Below, piece by piece: positions 49,875 to 58,749 of a stretch of DNA of 64,000 nt; the first letter of the stretch is position 1; every line of letters begins with the position of its first letter. The stretch covers positions 1 through 64,000 of the IMG/VR virus record IMGVR_UViG_3300005663_000028; one strand, 5' to 3'. This stretch comes from a virus. A program made the translations under genes and the position numbers. The notes beneath the pieces were generated by a model. The model ran no database searches. It was not told the DNA's origin and saw nothing but the letters and a program-made list of their open reading frames with translations.

Positions 49875-52800
49875 GTGGCATTACGTACATACATTGAAGC
49901 TTCCGGATCATGGATGAATCCTTCTGGTCCTACAGACAATCAGTGGTTAGAGCACGATTTGTCTCAGTACGGTGTGCCATCAGGTGCTGTGGCAGAAATA
50001 GCTATATCTAATATTGGCCCTCTTTTTCCCCAACTCGGAGGGGTTAGAGCTACTTCTGGTTCTATTAATCGCTATGTTGATATTATGAAATCAGAACCGA
50101 CTCCCGGCGATACATTTGTTACCATGAATGTTCAGGTAGATGCAAGTGGTAGAATTGATTATTTTTCAGAATTATTCATTTTTATTAAATTTGATCTCCT
50201 GGGATACTGGCCTGGGTGTGAATATGTTGAAAGAATTGATACGTTCGATCCAGTTGCAACCGGAGCTTGGGAAGGGTATGCATTAGATCAATATGGAGTT
50301 AGTGATGGTCAAGTAGTTGACATTCTTATGACCAACAGCGAAGATGACTTTGCTAACAACATGGGTGTTAGAACTAGTGGTTCATTCAGAAGTGAGTTAT
50401 TCGATCTGTCTGAAGCTGAAGATGGTGGTTTTAATCCTCTTGCCATACCGGTTGTGTCTAGCGGAAGTAACTCTGCAATTGAGATTTATACTGAAGACCC
50501 AGCAAATACTGAATTTGGTTTACTTGGTTATTTTTCAGACCCACCAGGAACTTTTGTTGAAACCACTGTATTCTATCCAGAACCAAGTGCTTCTGGTAGT
50601 TGGTCATCACTAGACGTTGGATCGTCTGGCTTGCCAAATAATGGCGTAGCATGTTTAATTGTTGGTAGAGGTTTGAATAGTTATGCTCAGGTTGGTTTGC
50701 GAGAAACAGATTCAGCGATAAATAGATCGTTTGATCTAAGTTTCTCCGAAGAGTCTAGTGGTAGGTCTTATCTATCGATGGCTGTAAATATTGATTCCAG
50801 TGGATATATTGAACAATATTCAAATGTCTTTTCTCCCGATGAACCACAGTTTGTTTGTGTCGGGTATTGGACTGATTTTATTAACGATTTATTAGTACCC
50901 ATTAATAATTCGGCAAACTTATTTATAGAAGGACATCGTGTTGTTTTATATAAAGAAGTTACCAGTATAGACAAAAGTCCCTTAACAACCGGGAGTTGGC
51001 AAACTGTAGATTTATCTTCTGGCGGATGTTCTCCTAACTCTGTAGCTGAAATACTTGTTGGAAATAAAGATACTTCACTTGGTGCTTATCTAGGAGTAAG
51101 AGCTAGCGGTTCAAGTTTGGATAGACATCTTTATTTAAGAGATTCCCCGCCATCTACCGGTAATCGAGATATTTACACGTGGCATGTTGCACTTAATAAT
51201 GATTCTAAAGCAGAAGTTTTTAGTAGCGGTGTCGTTGCAGATAATGACGACGTAAGATGTTTTGGATATTGGACTGGATGTAATTATGTAGAACTTTATG
51301 ATACATTTCAGATAGATACTCAAGGTGGATGGGTTAATCATAATTTATTGACATATGGAGTTCCTGTCGGTAAAGTGGTAGAAATTGTAATTATGAACGA
51401 GAGTATTTCATCACCTTACAGTGGTGGAGTAAGACAGGTTGGTTCAACTCTAAATCGTTTAGTTGATCTAGTTGGTATTTTTGGAAATTCTTCATCTAAA
51501 GTAGATGCTATTCCGATGTTTGTTAATACAAGCGGGGAGAATAGCACCATTCAAGTATATGCAGAGAGTTCTGGGTCAATGAGTTTTGGGGTGGTTGGTT
51601 ATTGGCAAGACGAACCCGGATTGTTTACCGAATTAATTACTTCAATAACTCCTAAACCAACGACTGGCTTGTGGGAGCAATACGACTTATTCACAGATAA
51701 CAGTATACCATCTGGCGTAGTTGCACATATTGCATTAGGAAATTCTCTACATAGTAATAACAATATTCTTGGAGTTAGAGGAATTAATACAAATCTAATT
51801 CAGAGATTACAACTAATTAGAGCAACAAAGGATTCTGCATCATCCTATTATGGTGTAGATTTTTATACATCTCACGTAAACGTAACAGATGGATACGTAG
51901 AATTTTATCACTTCAGATCAGCATCTGATACACAATTCACTGCGTTAGGGTATTGGGATATATTTCAGCAGGGGGGGGGTATAGTGTCTAATATATCTTC
52001 GTCTGGCTATCTGTTTACAGAAGGAATCAGCTTTTCCTCTGCGTCCAGTGATTTATTCACTCAGGGACATAAATTAATTGATTCATCTGGCAATCTTTAT
52101 TCCAAAGGACACACACAATTTAGTGAACAACGTAGTCTGTATATAAATGGACTATCTCTATTTTCAACGTTAGGAAATTTGTTTATAACAGGCACTAAAC
52201 TGGTAACAGCTTCCAGCAACCTATATATTCAAGGTGGTGTGAGTTTGACGCTATATGCCTGTGGGCACGAAGTCGCCAATGAACAATTAGATTTATTCAC
52301 ACATGGTATTGTAACTTTTTCAGACTATCGTGACTTATTTGTTCATGGTTACGCGAATATATCTGGTTCTTGTGTTTTATACACCCATGGTTCGGGAATA
52401 ATAGATTATAGTGAGAATTTTGGCTTGTTTGTCAATGGGTTTGAACCAAAACCTAGTATTTCCTGTCCGATTCTTGATACTTCGGCAGCTATTCAGATTA
52501 AAACTTCTTTAATCACTACTTATCAAAACCATATAGATGCGTTAATTAATCAGCTTGGTAAAAATGTAAATTTGGAATTTGATCCAATTAGAGAGCCGTG
52601 CCCGAATTGCGAATACGATACAATCAGAAATAGATCGACAGGTATCTATATTCCAGATGGACCCCGACCATTTGCTAGGGGACGTAGATGTCCATATTGC
52701 AAGGGTAGAGGTTTTACGGAAACGGCAGTTACAAAGTGTATTAAGTGTTTGATTCAATGGAATCCAGAAGACGCTGAAAAATATGACATATCAGTGGAGA

Positions 52801-52988
52801 GAAAAAAAGGTATTGTACGATTTAAGACCTATTTAACAGAGGCGGATGATTTGCTCAGAGCAAGAACAGTCCTCTCTAATTATGATATTGCCGCACAAAT
52901 GCAATTAAGAGTCAAGTTGGTCGCTGGTCCAATTCCTGTTGGACTTCGAGAAGACAGGTACTGTATCAGTTTTTGGGAGTTGATTTAA
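49875..52988 (+). CDS. Six-repeat fibre fused to a connector-like zinc domain
   Basis: 1037 residues from GTG 49875 with AGGTGG upstream. Six tandem domains of about 105-118 residues (each with TGxW...L..YGVP.G.V.EI, GVR..GS..NR and ending F..LGYW) fill about 1-692. LF..GH-type repeats as in the previous protein follow (about 704-858). The C-terminus (about 880-1037) has CPNC, CPYCKGRGF and CIKC, then VRFKTYLTEADDLLRA, like small phage head-completion proteins. So a virion anchor seems to be fused to a long fibre. Confidence 0.7.
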   Translation: MALRTYIEASGSWMNPSGPTDNQWLEHDLSQYGVPSGAVAEIAISNIGPLFPQLGGVRATSGSINRYVDIMKSEPTPGDTFVTMNVQVDASGRIDYFSELFIFIKFDLLGYWPGCEYVERIDTFDPVATGAWEGYALDQYGVSDGQVVDILMTNSEDDFANNMGVRTSGSFRSELFDLSEAEDGGFNPLAIPVVSSGSNSAIEIYTEDPANTEFGLLGYFSDPPGTFVETTVFYPEPSASGSWSSLDVGSSGLPNNGVACLIVGRGLNSYAQVGLRETDSAINRSFDLSFSEESSGRSYLSMAVNIDSSGYIEQYSNVFSPDEPQFVCVGYWTDFINDLLVPINNSANLFIEGHRVVLYKEVTSIDKSPLTTGSWQTVDLSSGGCSPNSVAEILVGNKDTSLGAYLGVRASGSSLDRHLYLRDSPPSTGNRDIYTWHVALNNDSKAEVFSSGVVADNDDVRCFGYWTGCNYVELYDTFQIDTQGGWVNHNLLTYGVPVGKVVEIVIMNESISSPYSGGVRQVGSTLNRLVDLVGIFGNSSSKVDAIPMFVNTSGENSTIQVYAESSGSMSFGVVGYWQDEPGLFTELITSITPKPTTGLWEQYDLFTDNSIPSGVVAHIALGNSLHSNNNILGVRGINTNLIQRLQLIRATKDSASSYYGVDFYTSHVNVTDGYVEFYHFRSASDTQFTALGYWDIFQQGGGIVSNISSSGYLFTEGISFSSASSDLFTQGHKLIDSSGNLYSKGHTQFSEQRSLYINGLSLFSTLGNLFITGTKLVTASSNLYIQGGVSLTLYACGHEVANEQLDLFTHGIVTFSDYRDLFVHGYANISGSCVLYTHGSGIIDYSENFGLFVNGFEPKPSISCPILDTSAAIQIKTSLITTYQNHIDALINQLGKNVNLEFDPIREPCPNCEYDTIRNRSTGIYIPDGPRPFARGRRCPYCKGRGFTETAVTKCIKCLIQWNPEDAEKYDISVERKKGIVRFKTYLTEADDLLRARTVLSNYDIAAQMQLRVKLVAGPIPVGLREDRYCISFWELI

Positions 52989-53677
52989 TGACCGGTTCTG
53001 TGCAATTCAAACTAGAATTCACACCGAACACCATGAAGCAATTGCGCGACGGTGTTAAGAGGGAGGGGTCTAGAGTATGGGCAGGACGTGTAATGGCTAA
53101 TGCGTCTGTAATTAGCAGCGAAATTGGGTTTATGCTAGTTCATATTCTAAATAACACTCCTGTAGCTAGGGCTCTCCGAGGGAACGGTATGGATGATTTG
53201 CCTGCACATCTAGGACTGACCGATAGTATGGCTAATGGTTTGGTTGATGGAATGGGTGCATTGATACAAAAATCTGTTCGAATTTCAGGAAAAGGTACTT
53301 CGGTAAGAATCCAGGCTGTGAGCAGTGATTGGGACGAATATTTATCTTTACCTGGAGCCGAATACATATCTCACCCATCAAACGTTACTGTCCCAGTGGT
53401 TAAATGGCTTCTTGTTAATCCAAGCATTGATATAGGTCAGGCTGCGTATGACATTGTGTTTGTGGGAGAAGACAACAAGATCGATGCAAGAATACAAAAA
53501 GTGTCGCGAAGTGGTAGGGCGATTATGGTTTCATTGGACAGTTTGGGTGGCAGTGGTGGGTATGTTTTACCAAGTATTATATCAGGGCAGGCTGGTCAAA
53601 ACTTTATCGAATACGTTATGAGACAAAAGGGTGTTGCAACACAGGCCGCAATCATTTTGATGAAGAGGGTGAAATAG
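52988..53677 (+). CDS. Tail-completion or neck protein (HK97 gp10-like position)
   Basis: 229 residues from ATG 52988, sharing one base with the previous stop. The N-terminal part (FKLEFTPNTMKQLRDGVKRE) and the order anchor/neck gene, this gene, tail terminator-like gene, tail tube match HK97 gp10-type neck proteins. The C-terminal half is strand-rich. No catalytic motif. Assignment by position and size. Confidence 0.45.
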   Translation: MTGSVQFKLEFTPNTMKQLRDGVKREGSRVWAGRVMANASVISSEIGFMLVHILNNTPVARALRGNGMDDLPAHLGLTDSMANGLVDGMGALIQKSVRISGKGTSVRIQAVSSDWDEYLSLPGAEYISHPSNVTVPVVKWLLVNPSIDIGQAAYDIVFVGEDNKIDARIQKVSRSGRAIMVSLDSLGGSGGYVLPSIISGQAGQNFIEYVMRQKGVATQAAIILMKRVK

Positions 53678-53678
53678 T

Positions 53679-54614
53679 ATGTCTTTAACATTCAGGGGAA
53701 TAGACTCTGCGGGATTCGGCGGTTACGCTTTGACCGACCAATTGCTTTATAACCTGAAGTGGTGGGTTGACTGGAATTTACTCAACAATGGTGCTTACGG
53801 AATTTATGAATACGATTCAGCCAGTTGGTATGATGATGATGAATCTAAGTTACACCCAGTCTCCGACGAAAGGTATGTCGCTGGGCGAGTTTGGAATGGC
53901 GCGGGCCGTGAGTGGGTGTGGGAAAGTGGTGTGTCCCTGGGCGGTGGGGCGGTTGATCCATTTCGTGTTTCTGGTGTGTATATTGAGAGTGATTTTTATC
54001 CAATTTCTGAAACCGGCATCAACCAACACCATGTCGATTATCAACATGGTCGTATTATTTTCGACGAACCAAAAAGTTCAACAGACGATATCAGAGCCGA
54101 ATACACCCGGCGGTCAGTATACGTTGGATTCGCAGACGAACCTGATTTTCGGGTTTTAATGCTGGATGCAATAGAGGAATTTCTTACCGACTCTTCTACG
54201 TCTGGCACCCCTTCTAGGGAGCATCAAATCTGGCTACCCAGTATTTTTATTGAAGTTACAAGTACTGGGAAAGGACGGGGCTTAGAGCTTGGTGGGGGGC
54301 AAATAAAAGAAATATATGTTACTTTTCACATATTTGCTGATAATCCCCAAGATAGGAATTTATTAAAAGACTGGCTTGATTATCAAAGTAGGACTACATT
54401 TTGGATGGCCGATCTCAACGCGATTACCATGCCCTTTGATGTATATGGTGATATTGTGCCTGGGGTGACAAATTGGGTAAATATGGTAGCCACAAACCCC
54501 TGGAAGCGGTTGAGGGTTATGAACAGCATCGCAACAACACTTAATTCATTAAATTCTCAGTTATTTAGGGCTCGTGTTGTTTTTGAAATCGAGGTAGATT
54601 TTAAAGGAATTTAG
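53679..54614 (+). CDS. Tail terminator-like structural protein
   Basis: 311 residues. It starts one base after the preceding stop. The middle has strand-rich segments (PISETGINQHHVDYQHGRII; RAEYTRRSVYVGFADEP) and the end EIYVTFHIFADN...DWLDYQSRTTFW...RARVVFEIEVDF. Position directly before the tail tube supports a terminator or completion role, but it is longer than typical terminators. Confidence 0.45.
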   Translation: MSLTFRGIDSAGFGGYALTDQLLYNLKWWVDWNLLNNGAYGIYEYDSASWYDDDESKLHPVSDERYVAGRVWNGAGREWVWESGVSLGGGAVDPFRVSGVYIESDFYPISETGINQHHVDYQHGRIIFDEPKSSTDDIRAEYTRRSVYVGFADEPDFRVLMLDAIEEFLTDSSTSGTPSREHQIWLPSIFIEVTSTGKGRGLELGGGQIKEIYVTFHIFADNPQDRNLLKDWLDYQSRTTFWMADLNAITMPFDVYGDIVPGVTNWVNMVATNPWKRLRVMNSIATTLNSLNSQLFRARVVFEIEVDFKGI

Positions 54615-54634
54615 AGTCTGAATCGCATAGAGTT

Positions 54635-54644
54635 GGTGTATAAG
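54635..54644 (+). promoter_or_regulatory. GTGTATAAG-type promoter, upstream copy
   Basis: GGTGTATAAG, 21 bases before the LAGLIDADG gene. The 13 bases GGTGTATAAGATA are repeated exactly at 55482-55494, after that gene. Confidence 0.6.
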
Positions 54645-54664
54645 ATATACAAGGAGGTGTACTT

Positions 54665-55495
54665 ATGCAGGACAGAAAAACAAGATCAGATCAGTGGAAT
54701 CCAGAGGAAAAGGTAGTACAGGAAATAATTGGAAAATACGAGGAGAGAAAGTCTGCTAGACAATTGGGGTTTGAGTACGGTGTGGCCGATGTTACAATTA
54801 CATCATTGCTTGAAAGACGTGGTGTTTTTGTAAGGAACAGAAGCAACGCAAGAAGAACCAATCAGATTAAAGAAGACATATTTGATGTCATTACAGAAGA
54901 AAGTGCTTATTGGATAGGGTTTTTGCTGGCTGATGGGAACGTGTATCACCCTAAAAAACGATCTAAGCAGTTGAACCTAGGTTTAGCAGCAAGAGATTGG
55001 GAGCATTTAGAGAAATTCAAAAAATTCGTTGGGTCAAACAAGAAGTTATATTACAACAGCAATAATAATGGGGTTTTTATCAGCATATACTCAAACAGAA
55101 TTGTCGAGAAGTTGGAAGAATACGGCATTGTCCTCAGAAAAAGTAAGATAGCCAAAGTTCCAGAGTTACTGAAAAACAATAGACATTTTTGGAGGGGAGT
55201 GGTTGATGGGGATGGATGGGTAGGTATTTCGGGCAATGGGTATCCATTTCTAGGTTTGTGTGGTACATTAGATATTGTAAGTGGTTTTATGAATTTTGTA
55301 GGAAAGACTGTTTCTATTCGAACAAAACCTGGGTGTAGTGAATTAAAATATGGTTGTACAACTGCCAAGATTATTTCCGATAGATTATATGGGGATTGTA
55401 CCCTATTTTTACAAAGAAAATATGACAACTATTTACATATTCAAAATTGGATCACAAAATGCGTGCAAAATAGATCACTTCGGTGTATAAGATAG
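54665..55495 (+). CDS. LAGLIDADG homing endonuclease
   Basis: 276 residues behind AAGGAGG. An N-terminal HTH-like region (ARQLGFEYGVADVTITSLLE, about 36-55) precedes two LAGLIDADG helices: AYWIGFLLADGNV (about 80-92) and FWRGVVDGDGWVG (about 175-187), each with its acidic catalytic residue. Such proteins make a targeted double-strand break so that the gene is copied into empty alleles. It is free-standing between two virion genes, with a 13-base direct repeat of the promoter at both ends. Confidence 0.9.
   Translation: MQDRKTRSDQWNPEEKVVQEIIGKYEERKSARQLGFEYGVADVTITSLLERRGVFVRNRSNARRTNQIKEDIFDVITEESAYWIGFLLADGNVYHPKKRSKQLNLGLAARDWEHLEKFKKFVGSNKKLYYNSNNNGVFISIYSNRIVEKLEEYGIVLRKSKIAKVPELLKNNRHFWRGVVDGDGWVGISGNGYPFLGLCGTLDIVSGFMNFVGKTVSIRTKPGCSELKYGCTTAKIISDRLYGDCTLFLQRKYDNYLHIQNWITKCVQNRSLRCIR
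55482..55491 (+). promoter_or_regulatory. GTGTATAAG-type promoter, downstream copy
   Basis: GGTGTATAAG overlaps the last codons of the LAGLIDADG gene and lies 52 bases before the tail-tube gene. It keeps that gene under the same promoter class despite the insertion. Confidence 0.6.
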
Positions 55496-55543
55496 TGATG
55501 GTTAGCAACTTTGGGATAGTTAATAGAAAGGGAGATGATTTAG

Positions 55544-56662
55544 ATGCCAGGTACTCAATCTAGGCTGTATTACGCAATTCAGGCAGTGGGTTTTGCGCCG
55601 CACGATACGCTGTGTCCACTGGATGCAGCTAATGAACATCCGGGTTCTGGAACGCATCCGTCTGGGTTTATAACGGCACATGGTATGCAAAGTGTAAGTT
55701 TGAATACTACATTTAATCTTGACCCGCTGTTTCAGTTAGGTCAATTGGAACTTTATGAAAATGTCGAGGGTATTCCTGAGATTGAGATGACAGCACAAAA
55801 GGTGCTCGATGGTTATCCGTTGTTATATCACCTAGCTACTCCGGGAGCTTCGTCTGCTACGCTGGTTGGGCGATCTAGCGAAAGGTGTTTTGTTGGCCTA
55901 AATGTTTATCCAGACACATTTGATAATGCATCAGGAACTCCATTACAGTCTGTCGGCATGTCCGGAATGTATGTTTCGTCCCTGGGATATACCCTGAATG
56001 TCGAAGGAAGTTCTACAGAAGATGTTACCCTCGTTGGTAACGACAAAGAATGGACCGCCAGCGGTTTAGATCACTTTGTGCCAACTGAGTTTGATGGTGC
56101 CGATGTTCCACAGTCACTAGCCGCTTCTGGTGGTATTGCTCGTAGGGAAAACATCCTTATGGGTTCCGGCTGTTCTATGGACAGTTCGGCTGTAATTACC
56201 GGTACTAGTGGGAGTATTTTCCCAACAGATATTGATGGAATTAGTGCTGATGGCTGGAACCTTGAATCTGGCGATTCGTTTGCCGCCCACCTTCAAACCA
56301 TCAACGTTAATGTTGATCTTGGTCGTGAAGAGTTATTTGAACTTGGTCGAAGAGGGGCGTATTATCGGTTTGTTGCATTCCCAACCGAAGTTACCTGTTC
56401 AATTGAGATTACAACGTCTCAGGGTGATTTAGTAGACGCCATGGCTGATCCGGTTGGTGGAAGTAATCTCACTAATCAAAAGATTTTCTTCTGGGTCGAA
56501 GAGGGAACTCGAATAAATCTTGGGACCAAGAATAAACTGGCGTCGATCACTTATGGTGGGGGAGACACTGGCGGTGGGAACGTGCAAACAGTACTCAACT
56601 ATCAAAACTTTAACAGTTGTACTGTAACACATGTCTCAGACCCTGCCGGTCTATCTACCTAG
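55544..56662 (+). CDS. Major tail (tube) protein
   Basis: 372 residues behind AAAGGGAGA. Strand-rich throughout, with MQSVSLNTTFNLDPLFQLGQLELYENVEGIPEIEMTAQKVLDGYPLL (about 47-93) typical of tube subunits, and LQTINVNVDLGREELFELGRRGAYYRFVAFPTEVTCSIEITTS later, which looks like a second copy of the same kind of motif. Such two-lobe tube proteins build the tail channel. A terminator follows. Confidence 0.7.
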   Translation: MPGTQSRLYYAIQAVGFAPHDTLCPLDAANEHPGSGTHPSGFITAHGMQSVSLNTTFNLDPLFQLGQLELYENVEGIPEIEMTAQKVLDGYPLLYHLATPGASSATLVGRSSERCFVGLNVYPDTFDNASGTPLQSVGMSGMYVSSLGYTLNVEGSSTEDVTLVGNDKEWTASGLDHFVPTEFDGADVPQSLAASGGIARRENILMGSGCSMDSSAVITGTSGSIFPTDIDGISADGWNLESGDSFAAHLQTINVNVDLGREELFELGRRGAYYRFVAFPTEVTCSIEITTSQGDLVDAMADPVGGSNLTNQKIFFWVEEGTRINLGTKNKLASITYGGGDTGGGNVQTVLNYQNFNSCTVTHVSDPAGLST

Positions 56663-56687
56663 GATGCGACTATTGAATAATCAATGA

Positions 56688-56720
56688 ATCGGGGTGGTTT
56701 TCGGACCGCCTCGATTTTTT
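56688..56720 (+). terminator. Rho-independent terminator after the tail-tube gene
   Basis: ATCGGGGTGG and CCGCCTCGAT pair (with G-U pairs) around TTTTCGGA and are followed by eight T. It ends the virion transcript about 30 bases past the stop. Confidence 0.8.
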
Positions 56721-56731
56721 TTATTTTATAC

Positions 56732-56760
56732 GCAATAAAGACGTCGTTTGTGCGTATAAT
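56732..56760 (+). promoter_or_regulatory. Early-type promoter of the HNH gene
   Basis: GCAATA (56732-56737), 17 bases, TATAAT (56755-56760) preceded by GTGCG. It lies just past the terminator and 20 bases before the HNH gene. Confidence 0.6.
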
Positions 56761-56780
56761 GATATGGAGGTAATTCGGAC

Positions 56781-57599
56781 ATGAAAAAGGAAACTACACA
56801 ATACCGTATTGATAATCACCTATGTGTTCGGTGTGGAGAATTGGCTGTTCCCAATAGACGGTCGTGTAGTAAACATCTTGAAGTAAATAGACTTAAGGAG
56901 GAAAAGAAGCGGGAACGTAGAAAAAACAAAAATGTTTGTATTAGGTGCGGACAACGACCGCCTAGGCCCAACAAGGCACAGTGTGAGATTTGTGTTGAAG
57001 GAAGCAGGGGTCAGTATAACGAAACAAAGATGAATACCTACTATCAGCGTCGATCTGCCAGTTGTTGTGTTCGATGCGGTACGCCAACTAGTAGTTTTTC
57101 GGTTCACTGCAACGTTTGTAGCGAGTATATGAAAAAAAAAGACAATAAATACTATCACAGAATTAAAAACAGTGGAGTGTGTGTTCATTGTCGCAAATCT
57201 CAACCTATAGAAAACGAGATATTGTGTTCGGCCTGTAAAAAGAAAAGCAAAATTGCGGGCAAAGACAGTAGGATTAAACTAAAGTTTTCGGTATTTCAGC
57301 ATTATGGCGGAAAATGTCAGGTGTGTAAAGAAATAGACATGGATGTATTGGCTATAGACCATATTAATAATGACGGAGCAGAGCATCGCAAACAACTCAA
57401 GCTGCAAGGAACAACAATTTACAGGTGGTTGGCTAAGAATAATTTTCCATCTGGATTCCAGGTTTTATGCTACAACTGCAATATTAAAAAATACCTTAAA
57501 GAAGATACGTGCCCCCACCAAGACCAGTCCGATCACCAATCACCCCCTCCCAATCGTACCTTATCGGTCAAAACTCGTTACGCACTTCCAGAAGAATAA
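56781..57599 (+). CDS. HNH endonuclease with four zinc knuckles
   Basis: 272 residues behind TGGAGG. At least four repeats of CVRCGxxxxxx(8)CxxC type (near 14, 50, 95 and 130) form an array of zinc ribbons. The C-terminal part has CQVCKEIDM then LAIDHINNDGAEHRKQ and YRWLAKNN...FQVLCYNCN, a standard HNH core (about 183-240). Such proteins are common mobile nicking enzymes; the zinc array would read DNA. The last 30 residues are basic, proline-rich and probably disordered. Confidence 0.85.
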   Translation: MKKETTQYRIDNHLCVRCGELAVPNRRSCSKHLEVNRLKEEKKRERRKNKNVCIRCGQRPPRPNKAQCEICVEGSRGQYNETKMNTYYQRRSASCCVRCGTPTSSFSVHCNVCSEYMKKKDNKYYHRIKNSGVCVHCRKSQPIENEILCSACKKKSKIAGKDSRIKLKFSVFQHYGGKCQVCKEIDMDVLAIDHINNDGAEHRKQLKLQGTTIYRWLAKNNFPSGFQVLCYNCNIKKYLKEDTCPHQDQSDHQSPPPNRTLSVKTRYALPEE

Positions 57600-57630
57600 T
57601 TCTCGGACCATAAAATTTTTGTTTTTTGAT

Positions 57631-57696
57631 GGGACATTTGGGGGTGTGGGACGTACAATGGTATTGGGAAGTACCCAATACCGTGAGCTTCGCACC
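57631..57696 (+). promoter_or_regulatory. Early-type promoter with hairpin leader
   Basis: GGGACA (57631-57636), exactly 17 bases, TACAAT (57654-57659), then GGTATTGGG/CCCAATACC (57660-57682) as a nine-base stem with loop AAGTA, and GTGAGCTTCGCACC (57683-57696). This is the clearest copy of the unit. Confidence 0.8.
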
Positions 57697-57712
57697 TTTG
57701 AAGAGTAGAACG

Positions 57713-57895
57713 ATGACTAGAGCAAAAGGACAATGTTCCAAATGTAGTAGAATGACATCCGAGGAACGATTTCGTTTTTTTGAACTTCTTTGGAAGTGTG
57801 ACTTAATATTAGAGAAGAAACTGTGGCAAGGAATACTTTGCAAAAATTGTCATGAAGAATTAGTTCAAAAACTGATCACTTTTGTGTCTAGCTAA
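57713..57895 (+). CDS. Small zinc-ribbon protein ending in TFVSS
   Basis: 60 residues from ATG 57713. CSKC (about 8-11) and CKNC (about 43-46) can hold one zinc ion around a helical middle. Its last codons (ACT TTT GTG TCT AGC TAA) are the repeated junction element, as in the 10462-10962 gene. Preceded by the early promoter unit. Confidence 0.6.
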   Translation: MTRAKGQCSKCSRMTSEERFRFFELLWKCDLILEKKLWQGILCKNCHEELVQKLITFVSS

Positions 57896-57896
57896 G
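57877..57896 (+). repeat. CACTTTTGTGTCTNGCTAA junction element, copy 5
   Basis: CACTTTTGTGTCTAGCTAAG overlaps the end and stop of the zinc-ribbon gene and lies before the next ribosome site. Confidence 0.8.
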
Positions 57897-57919
57897 CTGT
57901 CACAACAAAGAGAACCTTA

Positions 57920-58723
57920 ATGACGTGTCCAATTAAATTCAAATATGAATACGAGAATCAATTTTACCCCAGACAACTGGGGAAGTGGAAGAATTATATT
58001 GACGATATTGCCCGTTCCTGTGGTATTCCAGAATCTATTTTGAACGCAGAACCAGACTATGCACGGAAAGAACGAGCGAAGGAGAGAGTAATGTTAACCT
58101 ATCCTAAAGTCACATACGTGAAAACTATTTATCGACCTCCAGTGTGCATAGAATTTAAGTCAGGCGATGAGTTTAATTTTACCGATAAGGATGCAGCCCT
58201 GTTAGCCGATATTGCGCGTGTCGTGAACTTTCAAAGGGTTTGTGAATTCGTAGCTGAACCGATTTATGCGGTTTGGGATGTTAATGTTTATTGGAAGTCG
58301 TGCGACGAATTTTGCATCAACAGTCGCCTTAGAAGTAATGGTGCTATCGTTGACACTACTCTGAGCGCCGAACAGGCACTACATCTATCAGACGAGTTAA
58401 ATAAAGTCTTGAATGCCCAAAGGGCCAAACTTGGGGATATCATTCGGATCAAAAGAAATAATTTTGATCCATCGTGGATGCAAAAGAATGAATACGAAGT
58501 AATTGGAAATTCGAATTGTTTTGCAGACGACGAAATAACGGTAAAAACACGCCGTGGTTCATATTATGTGGAGTCTGGTGATTATGATATAATCCGTCGG
58601 GCAAATGGGCTTGTTACTACCGGTAAAGAAAAGACGGTATGTCAAGACTGTAAAGGGACCGGGCGGATTACTATGTTGATTCGGGATGTTGACTGTGACT
58701 GTGTGAAAAACACAGTCACGTAA
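57920..58723 (+). CDS. Hypothetical protein with shared zinc module
   Basis: 267 residues behind AGAGAACC. The N-terminal 150 residues are of unknown fold. A small beta barrel (GDIIRIKRNN...YEVIGNS...YYVESGDYDII, about 173-230) is followed by CQDCKGTGRITMLIRD then VDCDCVKN, nearly identical in layout to the 11652-12266 protein. The pairing barrel plus DnaJ-like zinc module occurs in both. Function unknown. Confidence 0.6.
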   Translation: MTCPIKFKYEYENQFYPRQLGKWKNYIDDIARSCGIPESILNAEPDYARKERAKERVMLTYPKVTYVKTIYRPPVCIEFKSGDEFNFTDKDAALLADIARVVNFQRVCEFVAEPIYAVWDVNVYWKSCDEFCINSRLRSNGAIVDTTLSAEQALHLSDELNKVLNAQRAKLGDIIRIKRNNFDPSWMQKNEYEVIGNSNCFADDEITVKTRRGSYYVESGDYDIIRRANGLVTTGKEKTVCQDCKGTGRITMLIRDVDCDCVKNTVT

Positions 58724-58749
58724 AAGAAAAAAATTGGGATTGTAATGAA

